Origin: CAYSRM01 sp964475205
Lineage (GTDB): Bacteria > Verrucomicrobiota > Kiritimatiellia > UBA8416 > CAYSRM01
DNA: 63,146 bases
Direction of reading: 5' to 3'
NCBI GenBank assembly: GCA_964475205.1
Contig: CAYYVQ010000012.1
Location: forward strand, 1-63,146
Shown here: positions 49,158 to 57,742 of the stretch, piece by piece
Layout of the letters: each line of letters starts with the position of its first letter
Numbering within the stretch: the first letter of the stretch is position 1
Made by a program: the position numbers and the translations under genes
Notes under the pieces: model-generated
Databases searched by the model: none
What the model was told of the DNA's origin: nothing
Seen by the model: only the letters and a program-made list of their open reading frames with translations

Positions 49158-49344
49158 GCTGCTACTCCCTTATTCTTGCATAACCCGTTCTAAAACTGCC
49201 TTCGTCCGCAACCATCGTCGTTAGTCGCCGGGTGTCAGCACAAGATTCATTTTCAATTCAATGCCTTAAATCTTTTACGCAAACTGCATGGAACCTGCAG
49301 GGTCAGGCTCCAAACCGAATATTGCGCAAATATGCGCCTGCGGA

Positions 49345-50508
49345 TCAACCCTTCTGCATCAATATAATAATCAATAAAGGCAATCCGAAGAAAGAACCAA
49401 GAATAAATATTATAGCCCAGCGCTTGGACTCTGTTGCCAGATCGGCCAGTTTGCGAGCGCAACTCATTGGCAGCGCCCGCAACGGATAAAAGACCAGCAT
49501 TCCAAAAATGTTGAAAAGCAGGTGAGCAAACGCCGCGGTCACACCTGCATAGCCGCTTTCACCCGCAGATATTGTGGCCAGCGATGCAAGCAGAGCTGTA
49601 ACCGTAGTCCCAATATTTGCGCCCAGAGTAAACGGAAAACATCTGCTCAGACTGATTACACCGGCGCCTACAAGCGGCACGACCAGCGAAGTTGTGACTG
49701 AACTGCTCTGAACGATCATTGTTACACATAATCCAAGGACAAGCGCGGTGAAATCATTCCTGAAGAGATAGCGGTTAATATAACGTTCGGCCCGGTGAAC
49801 TATCACTTTGCGCATATTCTTCACAAGCATTACGAGGGAAAAAATCAGCACAGTCAACGCAATTGCCAACAGCGCCACTCCGGCAATGAGATCAGACATT
49901 GGCGCCTTATTTGTAAATATGTGCTCAAGAAAGTCGCAAACCGGTTTTGTGGCCATTTTGACAGGACTGGCGAATTTACCGCCGCCAGCGGCCCCGAACA
50001 CCGCTGTCAGCGCCGTTGCCGACTTCTGTATCAGGTGAAAATGTATTTCCAGCGGAAAGAACACAAGCAAGGAAAAGAGGTTGAAAAAATCATGGACTGT
50101 CGCCCCGGCAAAAGCTCTGCGAAAGTCCTCCTTCCTTGCAACAAAGCCGAATGAAACTATGATGTTGGTTATAGTCGTGCCAATATTGGCTCCCATGATA
50201 ATAGGAATGGCAAATTCGAGCGGCAATACACCGCCGCCGACAAAACCAACTGTAAGCGCAGTGGTAGTAGATGAGCTTTGAATAAGACTTGTGGCAAATA
50301 TCCCTATAAACAGACCCGCAACCGGGCTGGCACAACTTCGAATAAGGGCTTCGGCAAATCCCTCCCCAAACAGCTTGAACGCCGTGCTCATCAACCCGAT
50401 GCTTACAAGAAACAAATATAGAAAAAACAACGCGCCAATAATGTAGAAAAGGGTTCTGTTTCTGTCCGCAAACCCCTTACCTTTATGCGCAGAACTTTCT
50501 TCAGTCAT
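49345..50508 (-). CDS. Sodium-dependent phosphate symporter (NptA/PNaS family)
   Basis: A 387-residue membrane protein with the two inverted QSSS motifs of the Na/Pi-cotransporter family: LIQSSSTTTALTVGFVGGG and MIVQSSSVTTSLVVPLVGAG, each followed by an N(I)GTT segment (IMGANIGTTITNII and TLGANIGTTVTALLASL). It should move phosphate with sodium across the inner membrane. The C-terminal PhoU extension of some relatives is missing, but a separate phoU is adjacent. The ribosome binding site is weak. Confidence 0.9.
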   Translation of the reverse strand: MTEESSAHKGKGFADRNRTLFYIIGALFFLYLFLVSIGLMSTAFKLFGEGFAEALIRSCASPVAGLFIGIFATSLIQSSSTTTALTVGFVGGGVLPLEFAIPIIMGANIGTTITNIIVSFGFVARKEDFRRAFAGATVHDFFNLFSLLVFFPLEIHFHLIQKSATALTAVFGAAGGGKFASPVKMATKPVCDFLEHIFTNKAPMSDLIAGVALLAIALTVLIFSLVMLVKNMRKVIVHRAERYINRYLFRNDFTALVLGLCVTMIVQSSSVTTSLVVPLVGAGVISLSRCFPFTLGANIGTTVTALLASLATISAGESGYAGVTAAFAHLLFNIFGMLVFYPLRALPMSCARKLADLATESKRWAIIFILGSFFGLPLLIIILMQKG

Positions 50509-51179
50509 AGCAAATAACTCATGTTAGAATTCTGTTAGGATGTGAAGAATCGACAAATTAACTGGTTTTCAATCTCCTGTCGAGCCCTGATATTGCAACA
50601 TTTTTAAATCCACCGCATCACACAACTAACCGCTGGAAAAACACAGATCAGCCGCCAATACCGAAGAACGTCTTTTCTGTAACAACGCTGCTACAGCGCT
50701 CTTTGCTCTCTCACAACTTAACCTGCTGAGAAATGCGGGCTAAGTCAGTACCGTGTAAGCATTTCGTTAGAAATCAACACACAAGAAAGAACAAAAGGGA
50801 AGGGATAAAACCCTGAAGGGCCTGTAAATAAGTTGTTTATAACATGTCGCATCTTTTAATAACTCCAGAGGTATCGCAGACCTGAGAAAATCGTGTTTAC
50901 ACACAGTTTTTTTTGTGAATTACACCAAAAACACATATTTGCAACAAAACATTTTCTTTGTAAGGTCTTATATTCTAACCACTTGTGGCTTAACATGTTT
51001 AATTGTGCCCTGTTGCCGGTTGCAGTGGCCGTGTAGCGTAAAAACACATGCCTGAATTTGACAAAAAGGAGAGCCGGAAGGGCGTTTGACGCTTGTGATA
51101 AAGTCCAGATATTTTTTGACTTACAAAGAATTCCGGCCGGGGCGGTCAACATGTGGAACAACGTGCACGATGGACCGGA
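50509..51179. other. About 670 bp without recognised gene
   Basis: A degenerate family A end (AACCTGCTGAGAAATGCGGG) lies near 50710-50730. Short open frames on both strands (for example 50856-51161 minus and 51058-51273 plus) have no Shine-Dalgarno site, biased composition and no recognisable family, so I do not call them. The middle is AT-rich and may contain promoters; no RNA family was recognised. Confidence 0.4.
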
Positions 51180-52181
51180 TCATTTGACTTTTAGACCCGG
51201 AAAGGCCATGAAAAGCTTACGTTGTGCGGATTTCAGGCTTTCTATCGCAGCGCTAATTGTAACACCGCCTTGATTTGAAACAGCCTGCCGGTAAACTGTG
51301 GCGGCTTCCTGATAGCCGGCTAAAGCTTCCCTCTGTTCCCCGGTAAGCGTCTTTGCATCATCAATTATGTTCATGTCTATTAGGATGACATGATCCTTAC
51401 TGATTTCCGGCATCCGGTCTTCAAGGTTACCCCCCGGTTTCCGAGAGTCTTCTTGATCATTGTTTTCCTGTTTTTCCGGTGGTTTAGCACGCTCAGGCCG
51501 GGAAAGTTCAGGAAAAGTGTTTAGAAGCTTGCGGCGCGCCTCACGAAGCCGCTGCTTAATCGGTTGTTCCGCATTTTTTCTCCTGTGTAGCTCCCTCAGG
51601 AGCTGCTCACGCTCTTTACCCCGGGCATTATTAAGGCGGCTGACCATCGCCGAACTTTCCTTCACAAATAAACTGTACCGTCTCCTTGATGCCTGGTATT
51701 CGGCGAGCGCTTCTTTTTCTTTCGGCGTCAGATCCGAACGGTTTGCCAGACGGGAAATGTCAGCCGCCTGAATTGGCCGCGGCGCATCCTGCAGCGCTCC
51801 TGCTTTGCCTCCGCCTGAGTTCACGTCAATTTTATCAACGAGCAAAAGGGAAACGGATCGTTCCCTCTGGCTTTTTCTTTCTTTTTTGAAAAAAAACCTG
51901 GATCGTTCATACCTGGTAAGAAAAACAGTCTCAGGTTTTTTCTTTCCCCGCCGGAGAAGATTGACTTTCACAGGCTCACCGGGAATAAGCTTCCTGATCT
52001 TTACGGGATCATAATTCCCGCGGCCGCCATCTGATGAAATAAAAACAAAGTTCCTGTCTTTGTAGCGTTTGAACTTTCCTTCAACCCTTCTGCTGCCTGT
52101 AACCATGACATCGCCGTAAGACACCGACACGTAAGCCATGGCAAAAAACAAAAGCGAAATTGTTATATCTCTTGCTTTCAT
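51180..52181 (-). CDS. Secreted protein with two internal helical repeats, unknown
   Basis: A 333-residue protein. The signal peptide is about residues 1-22. The first third is beta-rich and basic (VTGSRRVEGKFKRYKDRNFVFIS, KVNLLRRGKKKPETVFLTRYERSRFFFK), like an SHD1/SH3-type wall-binding domain, though I cannot confirm this. Two copies of a roughly 55-residue helical motif follow: LTPKEKEALAEYQASRRRY to REARRKLLNTFPEL, and LTGEQREALAGYQEAATVY to LKSAQRKLFMAFPGL, separated by a charged linker with RPERAKPPEKQENNDQED. It is the last gene of an alr-linked minus-strand run, starting about 45 bases after the alr stop. Confidence 0.6.
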   Translation of the reverse strand: MKARDITISLLFFAMAYVSVSYGDVMVTGSRRVEGKFKRYKDRNFVFISSDGGRGNYDPVKIRKLIPGEPVKVNLLRRGKKKPETVFLTRYERSRFFFKKERKSQRERSVSLLLVDKIDVNSGGGKAGALQDAPRPIQAADISRLANRSDLTPKEKEALAEYQASRRRYSLFVKESSAMVSRLNNARGKEREQLLRELHRRKNAEQPIKQRLREARRKLLNTFPELSRPERAKPPEKQENNDQEDSRKPGGNLEDRMPEISKDHVILIDMNIIDDAKTLTGEQREALAGYQEAATVYRQAVSNQGGVTISAAIESLKSAQRKLFMAFPGLKVK

Positions 52182-52226
52182 ATCTGTCTTAACGATACCG
52201 CTTGCATTTTTCTTTGCCCAATTCCC

Positions 52227-53369
52227 TCAATCCGGAACAATTATCCGGCGCGAGGTCCTTATATTAGTCAGAATCTCATAAGAAATCGTGCCGCAACATT
52301 CAGCAAGATCGTCAGCCCAGACGGCCTTTCCGTTTTGTTCCCCGATAAGAATAACCTCGTCGCCTTCCTCTACGTCCGAATCAAGTCCAAGATTAACCAC
52401 CGTCAGGTTCATTGTCACCCTGCCGATAACCGGCACAACCCGCCCCCGTATTATTACCCGGCCCTTGTTGCTTAAAGAGACAGGATATCCATCGGCATAT
52501 CCTGCATTAATTATTCCGATTTTTGTAGGTTCGTCTGTAATATAGCAGCTTCCATAACTGACAGGAAAGCCGTTTGGCGCTTTTCTAACCTGGATAACAG
52601 TGGTTTTCCACTGAAGAACGGGTCTTATCGGTATTGCCCTGGCATATGTTTTCCCGGCTGTTTTGAAGCTGCCGCCGGGGTAGCCGTAAAGCATAATTCC
52701 GGGACGCACTGCATCAAAATCCCAATCAGGGCATGAAAGTATCCCGGCACTGCTGGAAATATGCCTGCTTCCTGTCTTCAGCCTGCGCCTTTCGCATTCT
52801 TCAATTACCCCGCGAAACCTTTCGATCTGCGTTCTGGCAAAGGCTTTGTCACCATCGTCGGCGGAAGCAAAATGCGAGACCAGACCGGTTATAGACAGTC
52901 CGGGCAGCCCTGTGATTTCATTGATTACCTCTACCGCACTATCCCACATCACGCCCAGCCGGCCCATGCCGCTATCAACTACCACGTGGCATTTCAGTTT
53001 ATTATCAAGCCTGCGCGCTTCACTTGAAAGCTGCCGGGCATGATCCAGGTCTACAATAAAAACATTGAAACCTTCATCTATTGCAGCGGGCACATCTTTT
53101 GCGGCAAGCACCCCCATTATCATAATCTCGGCATCAGGGGCCAATTCGCGCAGATATAGCGCTTCTTCTATGTAACAGACTGCAAACTTCCGTATGCCCT
53201 CCTCCCATGCGCAGTGAACCATTTCGGCAAGTCCATGCCCGTATGCATTTGCTTTTACTACAAAATATATGTCTGTATCGCTGTTCAGACTCTGACGTAA
53301 AAGCCTTATGTTTTCCGCCAGAATCCGCGGGCGCAATTCAACCCATGTATTATCGGACAATTTCTTCAT
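52227..53369 (-). CDS. alr: Alanine racemase
   Basis: A 380-residue fold-type III PLP enzyme making D-alanine for peptidoglycan. The PLP lysine is in YFVVKANAYGHGLAEM near residue 40, and the second catalytic base Tyr is in NGFPVSYGSCYITDEPTK (about 265). CHVVVDSGMGRLG, RPGIMLYGYPGG and GRVTMNLTVVNLG complete the pattern. AAAGAG precedes the ATG, which lies four bases after the stop of the upstream DUF6941-like gene. Together with murA and plsC nearby it gives an envelope-biosynthesis flavour to the region. Confidence 0.95.
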   Translation of the reverse strand: MKKLSDNTWVELRPRILAENIRLLRQSLNSDTDIYFVVKANAYGHGLAEMVHCAWEEGIRKFAVCYIEEALYLRELAPDAEIMIMGVLAAKDVPAAIDEGFNVFIVDLDHARQLSSEARRLDNKLKCHVVVDSGMGRLGVMWDSAVEVINEITGLPGLSITGLVSHFASADDGDKAFARTQIERFRGVIEECERRRLKTGSRHISSSAGILSCPDWDFDAVRPGIMLYGYPGGSFKTAGKTYARAIPIRPVLQWKTTVIQVRKAPNGFPVSYGSCYITDEPTKIGIINAGYADGYPVSLSNKGRVIIRGRVVPVIGRVTMNLTVVNLGLDSDVEEGDEVILIGEQNGKAVWADDLAECCGTISYEILTNIRTSRRIIVPD

Positions 53370-53373
53370 CTCT

Positions 53374-53817
53374 TTACATCGGCTGGCCGGACGGTGGGTT
53401 CTGGCGCCTGTTTTCCTGTGCCCCGGGCTTGATGGCCATCGCCTTCAGCGGATATCTCAATTTCAAGTCTCCATCAATAAGAACTTCTATCCAGTAGCAT
53501 CCTGCCTGTTTAAACCTGACATTCATAAATATTTCCACATTTGTCGCCACGGCCATATCATCCTTTAGATTCACGGCAATGGGTTTGCCCTCCGCAACAA
53601 CATCTGTGCCGTTTATGTCCATTATCCTGCTTCGCTGCATGAAATGGCCCAACCCGTAGCACCAGCGGTTAACAACACATATCTTGCGAAACACCGCAGG
53701 AAAAGACGCAACACCAAGAATATCGAAAAGGCCTATAAGTATAAACTTGCCGTTTTTTTCCTGCCTTACATCATCACATAAGAGACTTGATTGAAGATCC
53801 GGTATCATAGTGTCCAT
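53374..53817 (-). CDS. DUF6941-like protein, unknown function
   Basis: A 147-residue protein from the ATG at 53817 (MDTMIPDLQSSLLCDDVRQEKNGKFILIGLFDILG), with GAGG upstream; a GTG four codons earlier is inside that ribosome binding site and is less likely. The opening LxCDDVRxExxGKxxLIGxFD pattern and a later alternating strand region (VEIFMNVRFKQAGCYWIEVLIDGDLKLRYPLKA) fit the DUF6941 family, known only as conserved cytosolic beta-rich proteins. It is coupled to alr. A family B end lies upstream (near 53839). Confidence 0.65.
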   Translation of the reverse strand: MDTMIPDLQSSLLCDDVRQEKNGKFILIGLFDILGVASFPAVFRKICVVNRWCYGLGHFMQRSRIMDINGTDVVAEGKPIAVNLKDDMAVATNVEIFMNVRFKQAGCYWIEVLIDGDLKLRYPLKAMAIKPGAQENRRQNPPSGQPM

Positions 53818-53863
53818 TTTATTTTGCACCTCTTGTCTTTAACCTGACTTATTCACTGACCGA

Positions 53864-54667
53864 TCAGGCTGTTTCCCATTCCTGCAAAGATTTCAGTATG
53901 AAATCAACAACGTTTTTCTGAGTTTCTTTTTCGTTCTTCACTTCCATGGCTTCTCCGAACCTGAAATGAACTTTTCGGTCCCTTCTAAGCGGTCCGAAAT
54001 CCCTGAATTTTCTGCCTATGCCGTAAAAGTCCGTCTTTAATGCCACCGGCAGCACCGGTGCATTGTTTCGAAACGCAAGTTTAACACCAAGACTGTTGAA
54101 TAACATAGGATCAAACGTTTCGCTCCGGGTTGCCTGGGGAAAAATGAGTACGCTTCGTCCCTCTTTCAGGGCCTGCTGTCCTTTTTCGAGAACCGTTTTG
54201 AGATCCTGCCTGGGATTTTTTCTTTCAACAGTAATCGGATCCATGAGCGTAAGGACAGGCCCGAAAAAAGGATACCTTGTAAGGCTTGCCTTTACAACCG
54301 GGGATACGTCCTGGAATTCATATATCAGTAATGTCGGAAGTATAAAAGTTTCCAGCAGACTCATATGATTTGCAACAAACACTGTGGGCCGGTTAAGAGA
54401 ACGCAGGTTCTGAAAATTTTCAATGCTTATAGAAGCCCCGCTATCCTCGGTCAGCTTGAAGGTCTTGAATGCGCGATTCAGCAGAAGTTTTTTTTTCGAC
54501 TTGAAAAAACAACGTAAAATCCGCGCCTTGACGACTAATGCCAGAATCCTGAAGTAATACCACCAGTCCATTCTCCGCAGAAAAAGACCCCTGTACCAGG
54601 ATTGGACGCCGCTGCTCTCATAGCGGTCCTTTTCCTGCATAACCTTTCGAAATTCGTCTAGATTCAT
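53864..54667 (-). CDS. plsC: 1-acyl-sn-glycerol-3-phosphate acyltransferase-like protein
   Basis: A protein of 267 residues (273 if an upstream GTG at 54685 is used) of the PlsC/LPLAT superfamily. The catalytic NHMSLLE block (H-x4-E, about residue 110 of the longer form), PFFGPVLTLMDPITVERKNP and EGRSVLIFPQATRS (block III with FPxATRS) appear in order, with a C-terminal LPVALKTD. The N-terminal part has a hydrophobic segment (MDWWYYFRILALVVKARIL) for membrane association. It acylates lysophosphatidate or a related lyso-lipid on the inner membrane. It is the gene immediately downstream of dnaN. Confidence 0.88.
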   Translation of the reverse strand: MNLDEFRKVMQEKDRYESSGVQSWYRGLFLRRMDWWYYFRILALVVKARILRCFFKSKKKLLLNRAFKTFKLTEDSGASISIENFQNLRSLNRPTVFVANHMSLLETFILPTLLIYEFQDVSPVVKASLTRYPFFGPVLTLMDPITVERKNPRQDLKTVLEKGQQALKEGRSVLIFPQATRSETFDPMLFNSLGVKLAFRNNAPVLPVALKTDFYGIGRKFRDFGPLRRDRKVHFRFGEAMEVKNEKETQKNVVDFILKSLQEWETA

Positions 54668-54719
54668 GCAGACAGCATATTCCACGAGTTTACAACGCGC
54701 AATACTCCTCCCGCCCGTA

Positions 54720-55814
54720 TCAGCTTACTCGTAGCGGCATCAAAACATAAAGGAAGGGTATATCGCACTTTATAACACCGGGACTCAGTTCGTCGGTCAG
54801 CTCGATAAATATTTCATCGTTGCTCAAATTTCTCAGCGCATCCATTACATACTCAGGATTGAATGCAATATCTATTTCCTTGCCGCTGTACTTGATCGGT
54901 ATAGTCTCTCGCGCCTCGCCTACATCAGGGGTATTAGTAGAAACAACAAGCTTGTTTTTAGCGAAAGTCAACTTGGTTGTATTGGATTTATCAGTGGTCA
55001 CCAGGGATGTTCTGCGCATGGCAGTAAGCATCTCTTCTCTCTCCACTGTAATGCGCTCCTCGCACTGTGTGGGAATAACCTGCCTGAAATTAGGATATGT
55101 TCCCTCGATCAGCTTGGAAGCAATTACAATTTCATTGAATTCGAAAGTTATCTGATTGTTTCCGCTCGATATTTTCAGTTCGCCGTCATCACCGAGAGTA
55201 TGAATAAGCTCATTCACCGCCTTGGTCGGCAGTATCATGTCAACTTCAGCTTCCTTCGGAAATTCAATCTCATATTCAACCAAGGCAAGCCTTCGGCCGT
55301 CGGTAGCAACCATCGTCAGCTTGTCGCCCTTGAAGCTGAGGAGTACGCCATTAAGCACATATCTGGTTTCATCGGTGGAGGCCGCATAAGATGTTTTCCT
55401 GAGCATTTCGCGAAATGCTCCCTGGTCAATGTGATAAGTGTACTTTCCATCTGTCTTCGGCATAGGCGGAAACTCGTCGCTGCCAAGCCCTACAACCTTG
55501 AAAAAACTTGAGTTGCACTTGATGGTCCCGGTGCTTTTCTCGTCAATATCAATTTCTATTGGCTTATCCGGCAGTTCCTTGACAATGCTGGAAAATCTCC
55601 TGGCCGGCAAAGTACCTGCCCCGGGTTTCTGAACATCGGCATCAACCGAACATTTAACAGTAACCTCAAGGTTGGTTGTTGTTAAACTGAGCTTGCCGTC
55701 TTTGGCCTCGAGAAGAACATTGGAAAGAATCGGCAGTGTACTTCTGCTTGTGACCACGCTTTGTACTATCTGAAGTCCTTCAAGGAGCGATTGTTTAGCT
55801 ATCTTTGATTTCAT
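54720..55814 (-). CDS. dnaN: DNA polymerase III sliding clamp (beta subunit)
   Basis: A 364-residue beta clamp. The first lines are clamp-like (MKSKIAKQSLLEGLQIVQSVVTSRSTLPILSNVLLEAKDGKLSLTTTNLEVTV), the middle has TDGRRLALVEYEIEFP, and the protein ends DELSPGVIKCDIPFLYVLMPLRVS, where the P(V/M)R terminal region is conserved. Three copies of the clamp fold are expected. GGAGGAA precedes the ATG. dnaA lies upstream on the same strand after about 270 bases of AT-rich DNA. Confidence 0.95.
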   Translation of the reverse strand: MKSKIAKQSLLEGLQIVQSVVTSRSTLPILSNVLLEAKDGKLSLTTTNLEVTVKCSVDADVQKPGAGTLPARRFSSIVKELPDKPIEIDIDEKSTGTIKCNSSFFKVVGLGSDEFPPMPKTDGKYTYHIDQGAFREMLRKTSYAASTDETRYVLNGVLLSFKGDKLTMVATDGRRLALVEYEIEFPKEAEVDMILPTKAVNELIHTLGDDGELKISSGNNQITFEFNEIVIASKLIEGTYPNFRQVIPTQCEERITVEREEMLTAMRRTSLVTTDKSNTTKLTFAKNKLVVSTNTPDVGEARETIPIKYSGKEIDIAFNPEYVMDALRNLSNDEIFIELTDELSPGVIKCDIPFLYVLMPLRVS

Positions 55815-56087
55815 AATTGTTCCTCCACGATATCCTGCTTTTCAGGCTTTTTTCGAAAACACGGCCTGTTCCCCTCTGTTTATCCAGGCATATAATTCAG
55901 AAGAGTAATAAATTAAATTAATTATTAATCTTATTATGGTATGTCAACAGCATCAATAGTTTTTATTTGTTTCTAGTATACAACGGTTTGCATCCATGTC
56001 GGCCTGTTAACAGACCGGTTAATAAAAGAAAAGCAATGTTAACAGAACCTGTGAACTGAAAATAAGAGGGAAGATGTTCACAGGTAT
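55815..56087. promoter_or_regulatory. AT-rich dnaA-dnaN intergenic region, possible origin part
   Basis: Bases 55898-55960 are almost pure A/T (TAATAAATTAAATTAATTA). DnaA-box-like sites are TTATCCAGG (55880) and GTATTCACA (56084, at the dnaA 3' end). This could be a duplex-unwinding element or simply the dnaN promoter region. Confidence 0.4.
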
Positions 56088-57479
56088 TCACAGCTTTTTA
56101 TCAGTCTCCTGTAACTGGAAACTGTGGCCGAGATTTTTCGATATAGTCGACATATCGTTTCGAAGTTGCGGATCAACTTCCATCCTGTTGCCCACAGACC
56201 GGTATGCATGTAAAATAGTAGCGTGGGTTTTACTGAAAGCGGTGGCAATGTCCGGTAGTGATGCCCTGGTAAGGCGGCGGCAAAGATACATGGCAACCTG
56301 GCGTGGAACTGCAATAGCCTGTGTACGGCGTTTGCTGGTCATGTCGGCCAGCCTGACATCGAAATGTTCCGCAACAGCTCTCTGGATCTTGTCAAAAGTA
56401 ACTTCTTCATGTTTTTCTTCTTCCAGTGAATCCCTCAATAGATGCCTGAGGGTTTCAATGGTCAACTCCCTGCCGGTCAGCGAAGAATAAGAAATGGCGC
56501 GAATCAGGGCCCCTTCAAGGCGCCGTATGTTTGACCTGATATTCTGTGCAAGAAAGAGCAGAATATCGTCCGGGAGTTTCATGTTTGTCTGGCTCTGCTT
56601 GTGGCGCAGAATGGCGATCCGGGTTTCCAGGTCGGGCGGATTCAGTTCCGTTACAAGTCCCCACTCAAATCTGGAAACAAGCCGTTGCTCAAGTTTGGCT
56701 ATCTCACTGGCAGGCCGGTCGCTCGACATTACAATCTGCTTGTAAGAATCGAATAAAGCGTTGAAAGTGTGAAAAAATTCTTCCTGCAGACGTTCTTTAC
56801 CGCCCAGAAAATGTATGTCGTCTATCAGCAACAGATCAGTGTTGCGATATTTCTTTCTGAACTGGACCAGGTTCCTGTTCTGAAGAGCGTCAATGTATTC
56901 ATTTGTGAAATCCTCGCAGGACAGGTAACAAACCGAAGCGGTGGAGGTGTTGAGAATGTGGTGGCCTATAGCCTGCATGAGGTGCGTTTTGCCGAGACCC
57001 ACACCTCCATAGATAAAAAACGGATTATACGCGCGGGCAGGGGATTGGGCCACAGCCATGGATGCGGCATGCGCAAAGCTGTTTGAAGGCCCGACAATAA
57101 ATTCGTTGAATACGAATTTGTCATTAAGATAAGGACGATTGCGCAGACGCTTTGTCAGCCGGCGGCGTAAAGAATCTTTCTTGTCAGGAGTCTTTGCGGG
57201 TTTTGTAACGTTGTCGGTCTTCTGGTGAGGTTTGATCGTGAAAATAATCTCAACATCCTTCTCGGATGTCCGCAAAATAGCTTCCTTGATAAGGGAGAGA
57301 TAGTTATCTTCAAGCCAGGTTTGATAAAAATCATTGTCGAGGGCGAGCGTGAAATTGTTGTCTATAAGGGATTCAGGTTGAATTACTGCAATCCACCTTG
57401 AAAAGACGTCGGGATGTAGAACCTGCCGGAGATATTTACATGCTTTATCCCAAACATCTTTGGCGCTATTATCAGCCAC
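56088..57479 (-). CDS. dnaA: Chromosomal replication initiator protein DnaA
   Basis: A 463-residue AAA+ initiator. Domain I is at the N-terminus, and a short domain II precedes the AAA+ region with Walker A GGVGLGKTH (about 160) and Walker B LLLIDDIHFLGG. DRPASEIAKLEQRLVSRFEWGLVTELNPPD and RRLEGALIRAI are the sensor regions. The DNA-binding domain IV has the signature SLPDIATAFSKTHATILHAYRSV. The GTG start is preceded by GGGGAG. dnaN is downstream on the same strand; an M24 peptidase is divergent. Confidence 0.96.
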   Translation of the reverse strand: MADNSAKDVWDKACKYLRQVLHPDVFSRWIAVIQPESLIDNNFTLALDNDFYQTWLEDNYLSLIKEAILRTSEKDVEIIFTIKPHQKTDNVTKPAKTPDKKDSLRRRLTKRLRNRPYLNDKFVFNEFIVGPSNSFAHAASMAVAQSPARAYNPFFIYGGVGLGKTHLMQAIGHHILNTSTASVCYLSCEDFTNEYIDALQNRNLVQFRKKYRNTDLLLIDDIHFLGGKERLQEEFFHTFNALFDSYKQIVMSSDRPASEIAKLEQRLVSRFEWGLVTELNPPDLETRIAILRHKQSQTNMKLPDDILLFLAQNIRSNIRRLEGALIRAISYSSLTGRELTIETLRHLLRDSLEEEKHEEVTFDKIQRAVAEHFDVRLADMTSKRRTQAIAVPRQVAMYLCRRLTRASLPDIATAFSKTHATILHAYRSVGNRMEVDPQLRNDMSTISKNLGHSFQLQETDKKL

Positions 57480-57608
57480 TTCTGGCTCCCCGGTTTAACT
57501 TTCAGACAACATTACAAAGCTAAAAAAGCAGTCATACAAGCCATTTTGCAAGGTTGATCAAACTGCGGGTCAATACTCTTTTAAGAAGGCCAACAAAACA
57601 AGAAAAAA

Positions 57609-57675
57609 TTATCAAAAGATATGCACAGCTTATTAACAGGTTATCAACAAGCGCAACGAACCCCTTGATGGATAA
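57609..57675. promoter_or_regulatory. Cluster of DnaA-box-like sites upstream of dnaA
   Basis: TTATCAAAA (57609), TTATTAACA (57630), TTATCAACA (57641) and the reverse TTATCCATC (57667-57675) each match the TTATCCACA box at seven or eight of nine positions. They fall within 67 bases between dnaA and the M24 peptidase. They could autoregulate dnaA or form part of oriC. Confidence 0.45.
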
Positions 57676-57742
57676 CAAAATACAAAGTTCCAGACCGAGG
57701 TCGAACATGTTAAATTGGACAGGCAAACTGAAAGGATAAAGG

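Noticed and set aside
51058..51273. 71-residue frame at the edge of the 50.5-51.2 kb gap
   Set aside because: It has no start signal, overlaps the 3' end of the opposite-strand gene and has no recognisable motif.
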